From assembly GCA_035286365.1 (NCBI GenBank), contig DATHJZ010000069.1, positions 14,729 to 78,728 on the forward strand: a stretch of DNA of 64,000 nucleotides, written 5' to 3'. The notes under the pieces were generated by a model. The model was not told the origin of the DNA, ran no database searches, and saw only the letters and a program-made list of their open reading frames with translations. Numbering within the stretch: the first letter of the stretch is position 1; every line of letters begins with the position of its first letter. Source of the stretch: CADEED01 sp035286365 (GTDB taxonomy: Bacteria > Pseudomonadota > Gammaproteobacteria > Steroidobacterales > Steroidobacteraceae). The translations under genes were made by a program, and so were the position numbers. This document shows positions 18,338 through 28,000 of the stretch, in pieces.

Positions 18338-18535
18338 GGCCGCGTCGGCATTCAAAGGTGTCTTGCGAGCTCATGAGGGCGCCAGCGGCGCGAGGATCAG
18401 CCGAGTCGAGTGATTCCTAGGAATCATTGTGTCTCGCCCTGCGCTGACTAATGTTCGCACTCGGCCCGAGCGCCGCTGGGAACCCGAAGGGCGCCCGCCT
18501 GAGCTCGCAAGACACCTTTGAATGCCGACGCGGCC
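18338..18535. repeat. Hairpin element B: inverted copy of the 121-bp core inside a different 36-bp stem
   Basis: Arms 18338-18373 and 18500-18535 form a perfect 36-bp inverted repeat unrelated to the arms of element A. The core 18377-18497 is the reverse complement of A's core. Its centre is the palindrome TGATTCCTAGGAATCA; in A the central four bases differ but still allow a hairpin. Elements A and B are thus inverted copies ~140 bp apart in an intergenic stretch (17985-18658) with no other gene. Confidence 0.9.
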
Positions 18536-18658
18536 ACACCCGCATACCCCACAAATAATTTGGGGGCGGGTCCGCACCACAAGGCGGATCCACCCCCTTA
18601 CTCACCTGGATTCATCGGATAGCGAAGCTATTCCCGACAATCCCTTCCCGGCCGCCGC

Positions 18659-18880
18659 TCAGATCTTGCGGCCGCCGGCCAACAGAAGTCCCGCGCCGAC
18701 CACGATGGCGCCGATGCCGGCCCACATCGGGATGTTCACGGTTTCCTTGTCCTTCACTGAAAGTTCAATGGGCCCGACCTTCGCGTCGTGCGTCTCTTTG
18801 GTGTACGTGAATTTGCCGTACGCCAGGCCGAGTACTCCGGCGATGATCAATACGAGAGCGATGATCTTGGTCGAACTCAT
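18659..18880 (-). CDS. DUF3185 small membrane protein
   Basis: 73 residues with two membrane helices: IIALVLIIAGVLGLAYG (6-22) and MWAGIGAIVVGAGLLLAGG (52-70), joined by a hydrophilic loop with KETHDAKVGPIELSVKDKETV. This is the DUF3185 pattern. Function unknown. It stands alone between the hairpin elements and the hydrolase-like gene. Confidence 0.85.
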   Translation of the reverse strand: MSSTKIIALVLIIAGVLGLAYGKFTYTKETHDAKVGPIELSVKDKETVNIPMWAGIGAIVVGAGLLLAGGRKI

Positions 18881-19035
18881 TGTCTATCCCTTTTCCGATT
18901 TACCCGGTTCCTAGTTAGAAGGGCCGCCCAGAAGGTAGGCCAGCGCTGACTGAGGTGAAGAGTGCGCCGCGCGTGAAACTGCGACCATCGTCGCGGGTCG
19001 TGAATGAAAGCAGGAAAAATCCTACAGCTTCACCG

Positions 19036-20370
19036 TCAGCGCAGCCACGACTCCAGGCGTTCGCGCACCTGCTGGTTCGCGAAGTAGTTGTGATGATGAA
19101 CATCGGAACCGCCGAGCGTCAGCATCTCGACCGGCTGCACGCCCGGCTCGTGACAGCCAGCCGACGGCACCACGAGATCGTTTGGTTCCGCCGTGAATTC
19201 ATCGTCGGCCGCAGTATTGGTCGAATGTCCGACGGGCCGCGTGTATTGCGCACCGATCGTGAACCACTGCTGCTGCACAGGATGCGACATATTCAGCGAG
19301 CGCAGCGACAGACTGCCGGGGGTCATGGCGGCAAGTCCTGGTAGTTCGACGGGCAGGCCCATGCCGACAAAGCGCGCCATGCACAGCGCGCCTTCGAGCA
19401 CCGATTCGGCCAACGGCTGAGGCGCGCGTGCCAGCAACGCCACATGGGCGTCGAGGAAGCGCGCCAGATTCGATGTGCGCGCCAGCGCCGTCCCATTGTT
19501 AGGCGCGCCGACCTGGCATACGCGGCGCAGCGAAATGCGTCCGTCGGTCGCCAGCGCGCGCGCCAGCAGAGCGCCGCGTCCATGCGCCACCACATCGATG
19601 GGCGCGGAGATCGCCAGCAGGTGCGCTGTCAGCCAGCCGGCGTTTTCCTCGACACTTGCACCGAGCGTGGGATGCGCAAATGCCAGGCACCGACCCTCGT
19701 ACTTCCGCAGCACCGCCAGAAATGATTCGTCCCCGATCCAATCGACGAACGTGCCATGTGGCGTCCCGAACGTCCCATGCAACAGCAGCAGCACCGCGCC
19801 ACGCCGCAGTTGCTCCCAGTCGGGCACCTGCCAGCCGCGCAACCCGAGCTGCTGCAACTGATTCGGGCGGCGCAACCGCTCCCAGCGACTCGCCGCGGCC
19901 AAGACACCGGGGCCGGCGACGTGCTGCGCGGGCCACATGAGCACTCGCATCGTGCGATGCATCGCACCGCCGGCGGAGATCGTGAGGGGAAACACCGCTT
20001 CGGTGGACTCGCGCGATTCGGGCCGCACGAAACTCGAGAAACCCTGCTCGTCGGTCTGCAGCAGCGCGTAGGCGACACCGTTGCGCTTGGGCACGATGAG
20101 GCGTGGAGATCCGGCAACCGCGCTGCGCGTGCGCAAGCCCGCTCTGTCTTCGGGTGGCCGCGCCTCGAGGCGCATCGACAGTTGCGCGGCGATCATGACC
20201 TCCGCGCCGCTCGCAGCACGGGCAAATGGCAAAGCGCTGACTCCCGTCGGCGTCTCGTTCGCGCCGAGTTGCGTCATCGCGCCCCGAAATCCCGGCGCGA
20301 GCAGTGTGATGCTGGTACCGGGAACCTGTTCGCGGGCGCGGGATCCCAGGATCCGCACCGTGGTCGTCAT
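19036..20370 (-). CDS. Alpha/beta-hydrolase-fold protein lacking the catalytic serine
   Basis: 444 residues, no signal peptide. The N-terminal ~190 residues are a beta-rich region not recognised. From ~190 the hydrolase fold appears: LLLLHGTFGTPHGTF (oxyanion side), the nucleophile elbow region VVAHGRGALLAR, then NDLVVPS (Asp398) and VHHHNYF (His425-427). Lipase-like relatives read xHSRGG at the elbow; here Gly264 replaces the nucleophilic Ser. The other parts of the triad remain, so this may be a pseudoenzyme or a binding protein, or the nucleophile may lie elsewhere. Monocistronic by spacing (155 and 110 bp gaps). Confidence 0.75.
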   Translation of the reverse strand: MTTTVRILGSRAREQVPGTSITLLAPGFRGAMTQLGANETPTGVSALPFARAASGAEVMIAAQLSMRLEARPPEDRAGLRTRSAVAGSPRLIVPKRNGVAYALLQTDEQGFSSFVRPESRESTEAVFPLTISAGGAMHRTMRVLMWPAQHVAGPGVLAAASRWERLRRPNQLQQLGLRGWQVPDWEQLRRGAVLLLLHGTFGTPHGTFVDWIGDESFLAVLRKYEGRCLAFAHPTLGASVEENAGWLTAHLLAISAPIDVVAHGRGALLARALATDGRISLRRVCQVGAPNNGTALARTSNLARFLDAHVALLARAPQPLAESVLEGALCMARFVGMGLPVELPGLAAMTPGSLSLRSLNMSHPVQQQWFTIGAQYTRPVGHSTNTAADDEFTAEPNDLVVPSAGCHEPGVQPVEMLTLGGSDVHHHNYFANQQVRERLESWLR

Positions 20371-20480
20371 CGCGATCGAGGCTAGACCAAAGCGCGGATG
20401 GTAGATAGTCGTGAATGACGCAGGGATGGCCTGCGCAGCGCGGCTCGATGCGAGTCCGTACTAGGAAAGTCGCCCGCGTC

Positions 20481-21260
20481 TCAGCGCGGCGCGCCGAAGC
20501 GATCTAGTTCGACGTGCCGCTCGAACACTCCATCGCCATCCATGTCGAAATCCGTCGATGTGTGCCACCTACGCGTGAAATTCTGGCGCGCGACGAGGTG
20601 TTCGCCGGCCGTATCGTAGATTTCCAGGTCCTGGGGCACACCATTGATGTAGTGCGTAACCAAGTCGAAACGGCCGTTGCCGTCCTCATCGAGCGTCGAG
20701 GCAAGCATCCAGCCATCCTCGTAAACGCTGCGCCATTCGAAACGGCCATCGAAATCTGCGTCTTCCTCGACGAGCTTCGGGCTACCGCGTAGATCGTAAC
20801 TCCAGCGCGTATCCACTTTGCCGTCGGCGTTGCTGTCGATATCGACCGAACTTACCCTCTCGCCCACGTAGTGATATGTCTCCTCGTCGTGGCCGTCGCC
20901 GTCGTAGTCGGTGCCGGAGATGCTGGTCTCGATGGTGAGCACTAGATAGAGAGCAGCGCCGCCCACGAGCAAACCGGCAAAAAACCACAATCCCGAATGC
21001 CAGGGCGGCCGTTTGACCGGCTGTATGGGATCGGGCGGCTGCAGACTTTCCCAGTGCGCGATGATTTCGCGCGCCTCGGCCGCATGCGCCGGATCGACGC
21101 GCACTTTCACGGTGTTGCCGAGCGGCAGGTCGCCGCCGGCGCCGGCCAGAAATTCGCCGTCGACTCGCGCGGACACTCCGCCGCGCGCAAGCAGGTCACA
21201 GATCATGTGCGCCTCGACGGCGAGAGTGCATTCGTAGACTTTTTCGCTCAAGTTTTCCAT
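20481..21260 (-). CDS. DUF2007-domain membrane protein with Asp-rich calcium-type repeats
   Basis: 259 residues from ATG 21260. Residues 1-72 form a DUF2007 (putative signal-transducing) domain: KVYECTLAVEAHMICDLLARGGVSARVDGEFL and VRVDPAHAAEAREII. One membrane helix follows (~91-110, LWFFAGLLVGGAALYLVL). The rest carries five or six D-x-D/N-G-x-x-D/E motifs (DYDGDGHDE, DIDSNADGKVD, DADFDGRFE, DEDGNGRFD, DMDGDGVFE), like EF-hand or dockerin calcium loops, each within a ~30-residue unit. This resembles toxin-like or cell-surface repeat proteins. Function unknown. Confidence 0.75.
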   Translation of the reverse strand: MENLSEKVYECTLAVEAHMICDLLARGGVSARVDGEFLAGAGGDLPLGNTVKVRVDPAHAAEAREIIAHWESLQPPDPIQPVKRPPWHSGLWFFAGLLVGGAALYLVLTIETSISGTDYDGDGHDEETYHYVGERVSSVDIDSNADGKVDTRWSYDLRGSPKLVEEDADFDGRFEWRSVYEDGWMLASTLDEDGNGRFDLVTHYINGVPQDLEIYDTAGEHLVARQNFTRRWHTSTDFDMDGDGVFERHVELDRFGAPR

Positions 21261-21459
21261 GCGCGAAATAGTACCGGACTCGTTAGCGCAAAGCAGAAGC
21301 TCACGCCCGCAACGGGCCGCACGTTCGCCGTGCCGGTGGGCGGCACGGGGACGGTACATTCGAGCGCGGGTGATTCCTACCTGGTGAACTACACCCCAGG
21401 TGGATAGAACTTCTCGTTGAATGGCAACTTCTGATTGGCCAAGTGTGTCGCCGCTGGCT

Positions 21460-22122
21460 TCAGCCTCGCGGTGGCGCGCTGGCTGCCGCGTCGCCGGGAG
21501 TCGCGATAGGCGGCGGTGCCGATGCTGGTTGGCCGGCTCCGCCCGTATTCGGCGGCGGTGAATCGTTCGGCATTGGCGGCGAACTTTCGGGCGGCGGCGC
21601 AGCAGGAGGAGCGGCATTGCCGGGCGGCGGTGTCGGCGGCGGGAGGGCGTTTCCCGGCGCCGTGTTCGGAGCCGGCGCGGTCTGCGGCGGCGTCGCTGGC
21701 ACCGCTTGTTCTGGCACCGTCGGCGGCGCGGCCGCTGCCACGCTTTGCACCACGACTCGCAGATTCTCGACGTCGGAGTCCAGCAGCTCGAGTGAGAAGT
21801 TAGGCTTGCCGCGCGGATCGGTCACCAGCACGTTGGCACCCTCGCCGAGCTGCACGTTGAATTGATCGCGACGCAGTTGGGCGCTCAGGGCCTGGCGGAT
21901 GTCGCGCGCCACCCCAATGTCGTTGGTACCCGTGTGCACGGTCACGGTGACTTCGACCGGGTCGCTGCCGTCCCCTGGCGTCATGCGGAACACCAATTCA
22001 CCGGTCGACGCGGCGCTGCCGCTCGGTGCAATGTTCCAGGCGCCAGACAGCGGAGTATTGTTGGCCGCGATGGCGCCAGCGCACAGTGTGAGTGCGGCGA
22101 CCAGGGCGTAGGCGCGTTTCAT
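21460..22122 (-). CDS. Secreted protein with Pro/Ala-rich C-terminus, paralog of the next gene
   Basis: 220 residues. Signal peptide MKRAYALVAALTLCAGAIA, then a ~100-residue domain (GELVFRMTP, PVEVTVTVHTG, ARDIRQALSAQL, NFSLELLDSDVENLRVVVQS) and a ~90-residue Pro/Ala/Gly-rich low-complexity tail. The domain aligns through its whole length with the protein at 22180-22569, 57 bp upstream, so the two are tandem duplicates and probably one transcript. The tail is present only here. Function unknown; periplasmic or secreted. Confidence 0.7.
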   Translation of the reverse strand: MKRAYALVAALTLCAGAIAANNTPLSGAWNIAPSGSAASTGELVFRMTPGDGSDPVEVTVTVHTGTNDIGVARDIRQALSAQLRRDQFNVQLGEGANVLVTDPRGKPNFSLELLDSDVENLRVVVQSVAAAAPPTVPEQAVPATPPQTAPAPNTAPGNALPPPTPPPGNAAPPAAPPPESSPPMPNDSPPPNTGGAGQPASAPPPIATPGDAAASAPPRG

Positions 22123-22179
22123 GGGAACTCCGGCCGGCGAGCGCCCCGGCGGATTCCGGGGCGCATGTTTGTAGACGAA

Positions 22180-22569
22180 CTATTCGCCTTCGATCTTGAT
22201 GCTGACGTTCTGCACGTTCGAATCGAGCAACTCGAGCGCGAAGTCCGGCTGACCTTCCTTCTTCTTGATGAGGATGTCCTCTCCATCGTCCACTTCGACG
22301 CTGAAGCGCTTGGGGTCCAGTTTGGCGGCGAACGCGTCGCGCACGTCCTTGGCCACGTTGTTCTCTGCGCGGCCGCTGCGAATGCTGACGGTGACGTCGG
22401 TGGGCTCGCCCTGGCGCGGAGTCACGCGGAATTGAATGTCCCCCGTCTTGAGGGCCTGGCCATCGAGCTCGATGCGCCACTTATTGGCGGTCGGCGCGGC
22501 ATCGGCGAACGCGATGGCTGCCAGCAGCAGCGACGAAACGATCGCCGTCGAAATTGCACCCAGTTTCAT
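22180..22569 (-). CDS. Small secreted protein, family of the neighbouring Pro-rich protein
   Basis: 129 residues from ATG 22569, eight bases after AGGAG; a GTG at 22578 overlaps that site and is rejected. Signal peptide MKLGAISTAIVSSLLLAAIAFA. The mature domain has GDIQFRVTP, TDVTVSIRSG, AKDVRDAFAAKL, DGEDILIKKKEG and FALELLDSNVQNVSIKIEG. It shares its plan with the paralog downstream. Not recognised as a named family. Confidence 0.7.
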   Translation of the reverse strand: MKLGAISTAIVSSLLLAAIAFADAAPTANKWRIELDGQALKTGDIQFRVTPRQGEPTDVTVSIRSGRAENNVAKDVRDAFAAKLDPKRFSVEVDDGEDILIKKKEGQPDFALELLDSNVQNVSIKIEGE

Positions 22570-22825
22570 GAACCGCACTCCTGGAATTGGTTGGTGACGC
22601 GATTGTCAGGCGCGGTGGCCGGCGCGCATGCAGGACGTTCTGACCTCTGCGCGTAAGACCCGCGCCCGCAAGAAGTGGCCGGTCTCCCCACCGCCGTGTC
22701 CGACGGCGGCCAGAACGTACCGCTCGCGTGACGACGTTCTCAGTCCGGCCCGCGTACCTGTAGCAAAACCCTGACGCGCCGTTATTGCGGTGTTGGAGAT
22801 GGGCGTTGGAGAGGGAGCGAGTGCG

Positions 22826-24106
22826 ATGTCGAAACGACCGGAGAACGAGATTGACGGCGGCAGCACCCGCATTCGGCTGAGCGCGGAACTGCAGGCCGCC
22901 CGCTCCGCGCGGCACGACCTGGCGACTGCGCTGGCGCATGAGCGCACGCTGCTGCGCACGATGATCGATCTCATCCCGGCATTCATCTACGCCAAGGACA
23001 CCGAGAGCCGCTTCGTCGCAATCAATGCGCACCTGGCCCGTACGATGGGGACCACTTCGTCCGAGGCTTTGGGAAAGACCGATTTCGATTTCTTTCCGCG
23101 CGAGCTCGCGGAGAAATTCTTCAATGACGAGCAGGCGCTCATCAAGTCAGGAACGGCGATCCTCGAATTGGAAGAACCGGGACTCGACAAGGTGACCGGC
23201 GAAGAACGCATCGTGGTCACGTCCAAGGTACCGCTGCGCGATGAAAACGGCATGGTGATCGGCATCATCGGCTTAGGGTTCGACATCACCGAACGCAAGC
23301 GCGCGGAGCAACGCCTGGCAGCCGGCGAGCGGCTCGAATCCATCGGCCGCCTGGCCGCCGGCGTCGCGCACGAGATCAACACGCCTATCCAGTACCTCAA
23401 CGACAGCGTGTTCTTCATCCGCGAGGCGATGCAGGACCTGATGGTGCACAACCAGAAGTTGCAGGCCGCCCTGCCAGCGCAACCCGCGCCCGATGCAGAC
23501 ATCGAGGATCTGAAACAGGAATTGCCGCCCGCGCTCGATCGCGTGGTCGACGGCCTGGGTCGTATCGCCGAGATCGTTCGCTCCATGAAGGAGTTCTCGC
23601 ACGTCGATCAGCGCGAGATGGCGCAGGTGGATCTGAACCGCGCGCTCAACAGCACGCTGGTCATCGCGCGCAGCGAATACAAGTACGTCGCCGATCTCAA
23701 GACCGAGTTCGGCGAGCTGCCGCTCATCACCTGCCACGGCGGGCAGATCAACCAGGTGATTCTCAATCTCGTGGTGAACGCCGCACACGCGATCGGCGAT
23801 GCGGTAAAGGGCACCAGCAACAAGGGCCTGATCACCGTGCGGACTTACGTGGACGACACGTTTGCGGTCATCAGCATCACCGACACCGGCGGCGGTATTC
23901 CCGAGGCGATCCAGAAGCGGATCTTCGAGCCGTTCTTCACGACCAAGGAAGTCGGCCGCGGCACGGGCCAGGGACTATCTATTGCCCACAAGGTGATGAA
24001 AGCGCACGGGGGTTCGCTGCATTTCGAGACCGTGGTGGGCAGGGGCACGACGTTCTACGTGCGGCTGCCGGTCGAGGCGAAGCAAAGCGAAACCGCCGCG
24101 GCGTGA
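22826..24106 (+). CDS. PAS-domain sensor histidine kinase
   Basis: 426 residues from ATG 22826 (GGGAG eight bases upstream). No membrane helix, so cytoplasmic. A short coiled N-terminus leads to one PAS domain (~40-160; LIPAFIYAKDTESRFVAIN, GKTDFDFFP, GIIGLGFDITERKRAE). The phospho-acceptor is His182 in GVAHEINTPIQYL. The ATPase has the N box (NQVILNLVVNAAHAI), DTGGGIP, FEPFFTTKEVGRGTGQGL and YVRLP end. The family phosphorylates a partner receiver; no response regulator is adjacent, so it is an orphan kinase here. The PAS ligand is unknown. Confidence 0.92.
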   Translation: MSKRPENEIDGGSTRIRLSAELQAARSARHDLATALAHERTLLRTMIDLIPAFIYAKDTESRFVAINAHLARTMGTTSSEALGKTDFDFFPRELAEKFFNDEQALIKSGTAILELEEPGLDKVTGEERIVVTSKVPLRDENGMVIGIIGLGFDITERKRAEQRLAAGERLESIGRLAAGVAHEINTPIQYLNDSVFFIREAMQDLMVHNQKLQAALPAQPAPDADIEDLKQELPPALDRVVDGLGRIAEIVRSMKEFSHVDQREMAQVDLNRALNSTLVIARSEYKYVADLKTEFGELPLITCHGGQINQVILNLVVNAAHAIGDAVKGTSNKGLITVRTYVDDTFAVISITDTGGGIPEAIQKRIFEPFFTTKEVGRGTGQGLSIAHKVMKAHGGSLHFETVVGRGTTFYVRLPVEAKQSETAAA

Positions 24107-24121
24107 GTGCAGGATCCGCCG

Positions 24122-24151
24122 AAAAACAAGGCAGTCTCCCGACTGCCTTGT
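24122..24151 (-). terminator. Terminator of the nrdJab transcript
   Basis: On the minus strand an 11-bp stem ACAAGGCAGTC/GACTGCCTTGT with a four-base loop (24126-24151) is followed by five T. It lies ~95 bases after the nrdJb stop. It also sits just past the stop of the convergent kinase gene, but on the plus strand no T-run follows. Confidence 0.85.
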
Positions 24152-24245
24152 AAAGCGCGCATCACTTGTCCCGCAAGGAGCCGGAAGGCAGGCGGGGAAT
24201 CCGCCGACGATGCGCGATCCTGGAGTCTGAACCTCCCCTATCTAC

Positions 24246-24998
24246 TCAGCCGCACTTCGAATCGCCGCAATTCAGGCAGGTCTTGCAGCCGTCCATCATG
24301 ACGACGGCGGCGGTACTGCACTTGGCGCACAGCTGCGCGCCATCCGGAAAATGCGACTTGGCGAATGCGTCCGTCTGCTTGGTGCGTTCGACGAACTCTG
24401 CTTTTTTCTCGGCAATCAGCTTCTTCTCGTTGTCATCGAGTTCCACCTTCTTGAGCAGACCGATCGTCTGCAGGTGTTTTTCGATGACATAGCCCAGCTC
24501 GGCGATGATCGACGGCATGAACTTGCCGCCCGCCTGCCAGTATCCCCCTCGCGGATCGAAAACGGCCTTGAGCTCATCGACCAGGAACGTGACATCGCCG
24601 CCCTTGCGGAACACGGCGGAGATGATGCGCGTGAGCGCCACGATCCACTGGAAGTGATCCAGGTTCTTCGAATTGATGAACACCTCGAACGGCCGGCGCT
24701 GCTCGTACGGCGTGTCCTCGTTCAGGATGATGTCGTTGATGGTCACGTACATCGCGTGGTCGGACACCGGCGTCTTGATCTTGTAGGTGGAGCCCACGAG
24801 CATTTCGGGGCGCTGCACCTCTTCGGTCATGCGCACGACCTTCGACGAACGACCCTGACGGTCGTGGGTCATCTCGACCGCGGGCTCGAACCTCACCGGC
24901 ACGACGGGCACGGGCGCGGCGGCAGCCTCGGCGGACTTGTCGTCCGGCTTCTGCACGCGGTACTTGGATATCTTCTTGTCGATCTTGATGGCGGCCAT
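24246..24998 (-). CDS. nrdJb: Class II ribonucleotide reductase, NrdJb subunit (TSCPD domain)
   Basis: 250 residues from ATG 24998, six bases after GAGGAG; an upstream GTG overlaps that site. It corresponds to the C-terminal part of single-chain NrdJ, made separately as in Pseudomonas aeruginosa NrdJb. The TSCPD-type region covers ~60-190 (VGSTYKIKTP, VTINDI, PFEVFINSKN). The C-terminus has a Cys-rich motif (CAKCS, then CKTCLNCGDSKCG), expected to bind zinc or to pass reducing equivalents to the active site of NrdJa. The gene is 23 bases downstream of nrdJa and ends at a terminator. Confidence 0.9.
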   Translation of the reverse strand: MAAIKIDKKISKYRVQKPDDKSAEAAAAPVPVVPVRFEPAVEMTHDRQGRSSKVVRMTEEVQRPEMLVGSTYKIKTPVSDHAMYVTINDIILNEDTPYEQRRPFEVFINSKNLDHFQWIVALTRIISAVFRKGGDVTFLVDELKAVFDPRGGYWQAGGKFMPSIIAELGYVIEKHLQTIGLLKKVELDDNEKKLIAEKKAEFVERTKQTDAFAKSHFPDGAQLCAKCSTAAVVMMDGCKTCLNCGDSKCG

Positions 24999-25021
24999 GT
25001 TCACTCCTCGCGCAAGTTCGT

Positions 25022-28000
25022 TCAGAACTTGCCGTAGTAACCTTCCTTGAGTGCGTCGTAGAGATTCGCGGCGCTGTGCTTCTCGCCGTCGTATTCGATC
25101 TCTTCGTCACCTTTCACGGAGATCTCGGACCCGTCTTCGAGCGTGAACACGTAGGTGGTGTTCTTGAGATCCTCTTCCTTCACGAGCACACCCTGGAATG
25201 CCTCGGGGTTGAAGCGGAAGGTGGTGCAGCCCTTCAGATCCTTCTCGTGGGCGTACAGATAGATGTCTTTGAAGCTCTCGTATTTGTAATCCGTAGGCAC
25301 GTTCGCAGTCTTGGAAATGGAGCTATCGACCCACCTCTGCGCCGCCGCCTGGATGTCGACATGTTCTCGAGGCGAGATGTCATCTGCCGTCGTGAAATAA
25401 TCAGGCAGTTGTTCGGCCGGGTTCGTTGAGTTCGGCATCGCACGCGGATTGATGAGCTCGCGATAGGCGAGAAGCTCGAATGAGAAGACATCTACTTTCT
25501 CCTTGCTCTTCTTGCCGGGGCGGATGACGTTGCGGAAATAGTGATGCGCGAATGAAGGCTCGATGCCGTTCGACGCATTGTTGGCGAGCGACAGGGAGAT
25601 CGTGCCGGTCGGCGCGATCGAGCTGTGGTGCGTGAAGCGCCCGCCGACGTTGGACAGCTGATCCACCAGCCATGGCGCGGTTTCGGCGACGCGCTGCATG
25701 TAACGGCTGTAACGCGCGTGAAGGATGCGGCCGGGGATGAGGTCGCCGATTTTCCAGCCGTCCTTGCTCATCTCCGGACGCTTGCGCAGCATCTCGGCGG
25801 TGACGGTGAATTCCTCCTTCATGATGGGCGCCGGGCCCTTTTCCTTGGCCAGCTCGAGCGCGGCTTCCCAGCCGGCAACCGCCATCTCACGCGAGACGTC
25901 TTCGGTGAACTTGACGGAATCTTCGGCGCCGTACTTCATGCCAAGGCAGGTGATCGTGCTTCCCAAACCCAGAAAGCCCATGCCGTGGCGACGCTTGCGC
26001 AGGAGTTCCTCGCGCTGCTGCGCAAGCGGCAGGCCATTGATCTCGCAGACGTTGTCGAGCATGCGCGTGAACACTTTCACGACTTCGCGATATTCGTTCC
26101 AGTCGAATTCCGCGAAATCGGTGAATGCGTTCTTCACGAAGCGCGTGAGGTTCACGGAGCCCAGCAGGCACGAGCCGTACGGCGGCAGCGGCTGCTCGCC
26201 GCAGTTGTGCGCGTGCAGGCCGTTGGCGTCGAATTCGTTGATGCCGGGAATCTGCACGTCGTACACGTCTTCGCTGCCATCGATGCGCACGTTGTCGATG
26301 GTGGCCACGAAGCGCTCGCGATTGAGCGTGCGTTTGTAACTTCCCAGCAGGCCCGCCAGACGCGCGCGCTTGACGGTGTCGTTGAAGCCGATGGTGTCGG
26401 AGAACCGCGCCACGTTTTCGCCCGTGACCACGAGGCCCGGCTGCGCACGGTTGCGGTAGATAGTCGAGGCGATGCCGAGACGCAGCAGCATGCGCTGCAC
26501 GCCTTCGAGCATGCTGACATCCGACTGCGCGAGGCGAATCGACACGCCTTTCATCTGCGTGCCCTGCACACTGCCGTCGGTGTCGAACAGGCCGCGCAGA
26601 AAGCCGCGATAGAACTCGCTCGAACCGCGCTCGATGGCCGGGGTCACGGTCTGCCGGCCCGGACGCAGGCCGAGCTCGCGCGCGAGTTCGGTGATCGCGC
26701 CCAATCCCAGGCGAAATTCGCCGCGTCGGCCGACCTCGTGCCAACCCGCGAAATCGCCGGAGTTGTCGCAGCGGCGCGCGGCATCGAGCGCCGCGGCCAT
26801 GACGGAATTCGGGCCGCCCACCCCTAAGTCGCTATTGCCGACCGCGGGCCGCGCCCACACCGACAATTGCGCGCCGGACTCGCTGACGGTGCCGTCACCG
26901 ACCAGCAGGCCCATCAAGTAGCCCTCGTTGCGGCCCAACTCTTTCGCGCCCGATTCATTCGAAGCAGTCGCGCCGACCCACCCGGCTGCGCGGCGGTGAT
27001 CGTGCAGCAGCACCTTGTCGCCCGTGGCGAGGTCGCCGGCGGCGCACCACTCGGTGGCCATGCGCCAGCGCGTGAGCGTCGAGATGCGGCGGACTTTGTG
27101 ATCAGCCGTGAGGCGCAGCGAATACCCTTCGCTGGTCGTCAGGTTCACGAGCGGCTTGAGCGCCGTGCGGAAGAAGCCTTCCGGCGCGCTGGCATGATCC
27201 ACGCCGTCGACGCGCGCGTTGAACTGCTTGCCGATCAACTCGGCGACCTGGCGCGGGCCCTCGCTCGTCTGCACCCAGGTGTCCGCGGTGACGCAGGGGT
27301 TGGTCGCGCGAATGTTCTCGCACCACCAGTTGTTGTTCATCTCATTGACGCGGTCGATGAGGATGAAGCCCGGCTCCGCGAAATCGTACGTGGACGTCAT
27401 GATGACGTCCCACATGCGGCGCGCGGGCAGTGTCTTGTAGATCTTGCAGCACACCAGGCCGTCTTCGCGGGTGACGTAATTCTTGGTGATGGGCCACTCG
27501 CGCCACACGAATTTAGTCGCATCGTCGAGCTGGTGCTCGGCCGGATCGTATTCCTTGGTGAGCAGCGGGAAGGCGAGATTCCAGTCCTTGTCCTGACGCA
27601 CCGCATGCATGAATTCGTCGGTGATCAGCAGCGACAGGTTGAACTGGCGCAGGCGGCCGGCCTCGCGCTTCGCGCGGATGAATTCCATTGCGTCGGGATG
27701 GCCGACATCGAACGTGCCCATCTGCGCACCGCGACGGCCACCGGCCGATGACACGGTGAAACACATCTTGTCGTAGATATCCATGAACGAGAGCGGGCCC
27801 GAGGTGTAGGCACCCGCGCCGGAGACATACGCGCCGCGCGGACGCAGCGTCGAGAATTCGTAGCCGATGCCGCAGCCCGCTTTGAGCGTGAGCCCGGCCT
27901 CGTGCACCTTGTTCAGGATGTCGTCCATCGAGTCGCCGATGATTCCCGACACGGTGCAGTTGATGGTGGAGGTGGCCGGCTTGTGCTCGAGCGCGCCGGC

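Noticed and set aside
18165..18374. Small ORFs across the hairpin elements
   Set aside because: They read through inverted repeats, have no ribosome site and are not shared between the two copies.
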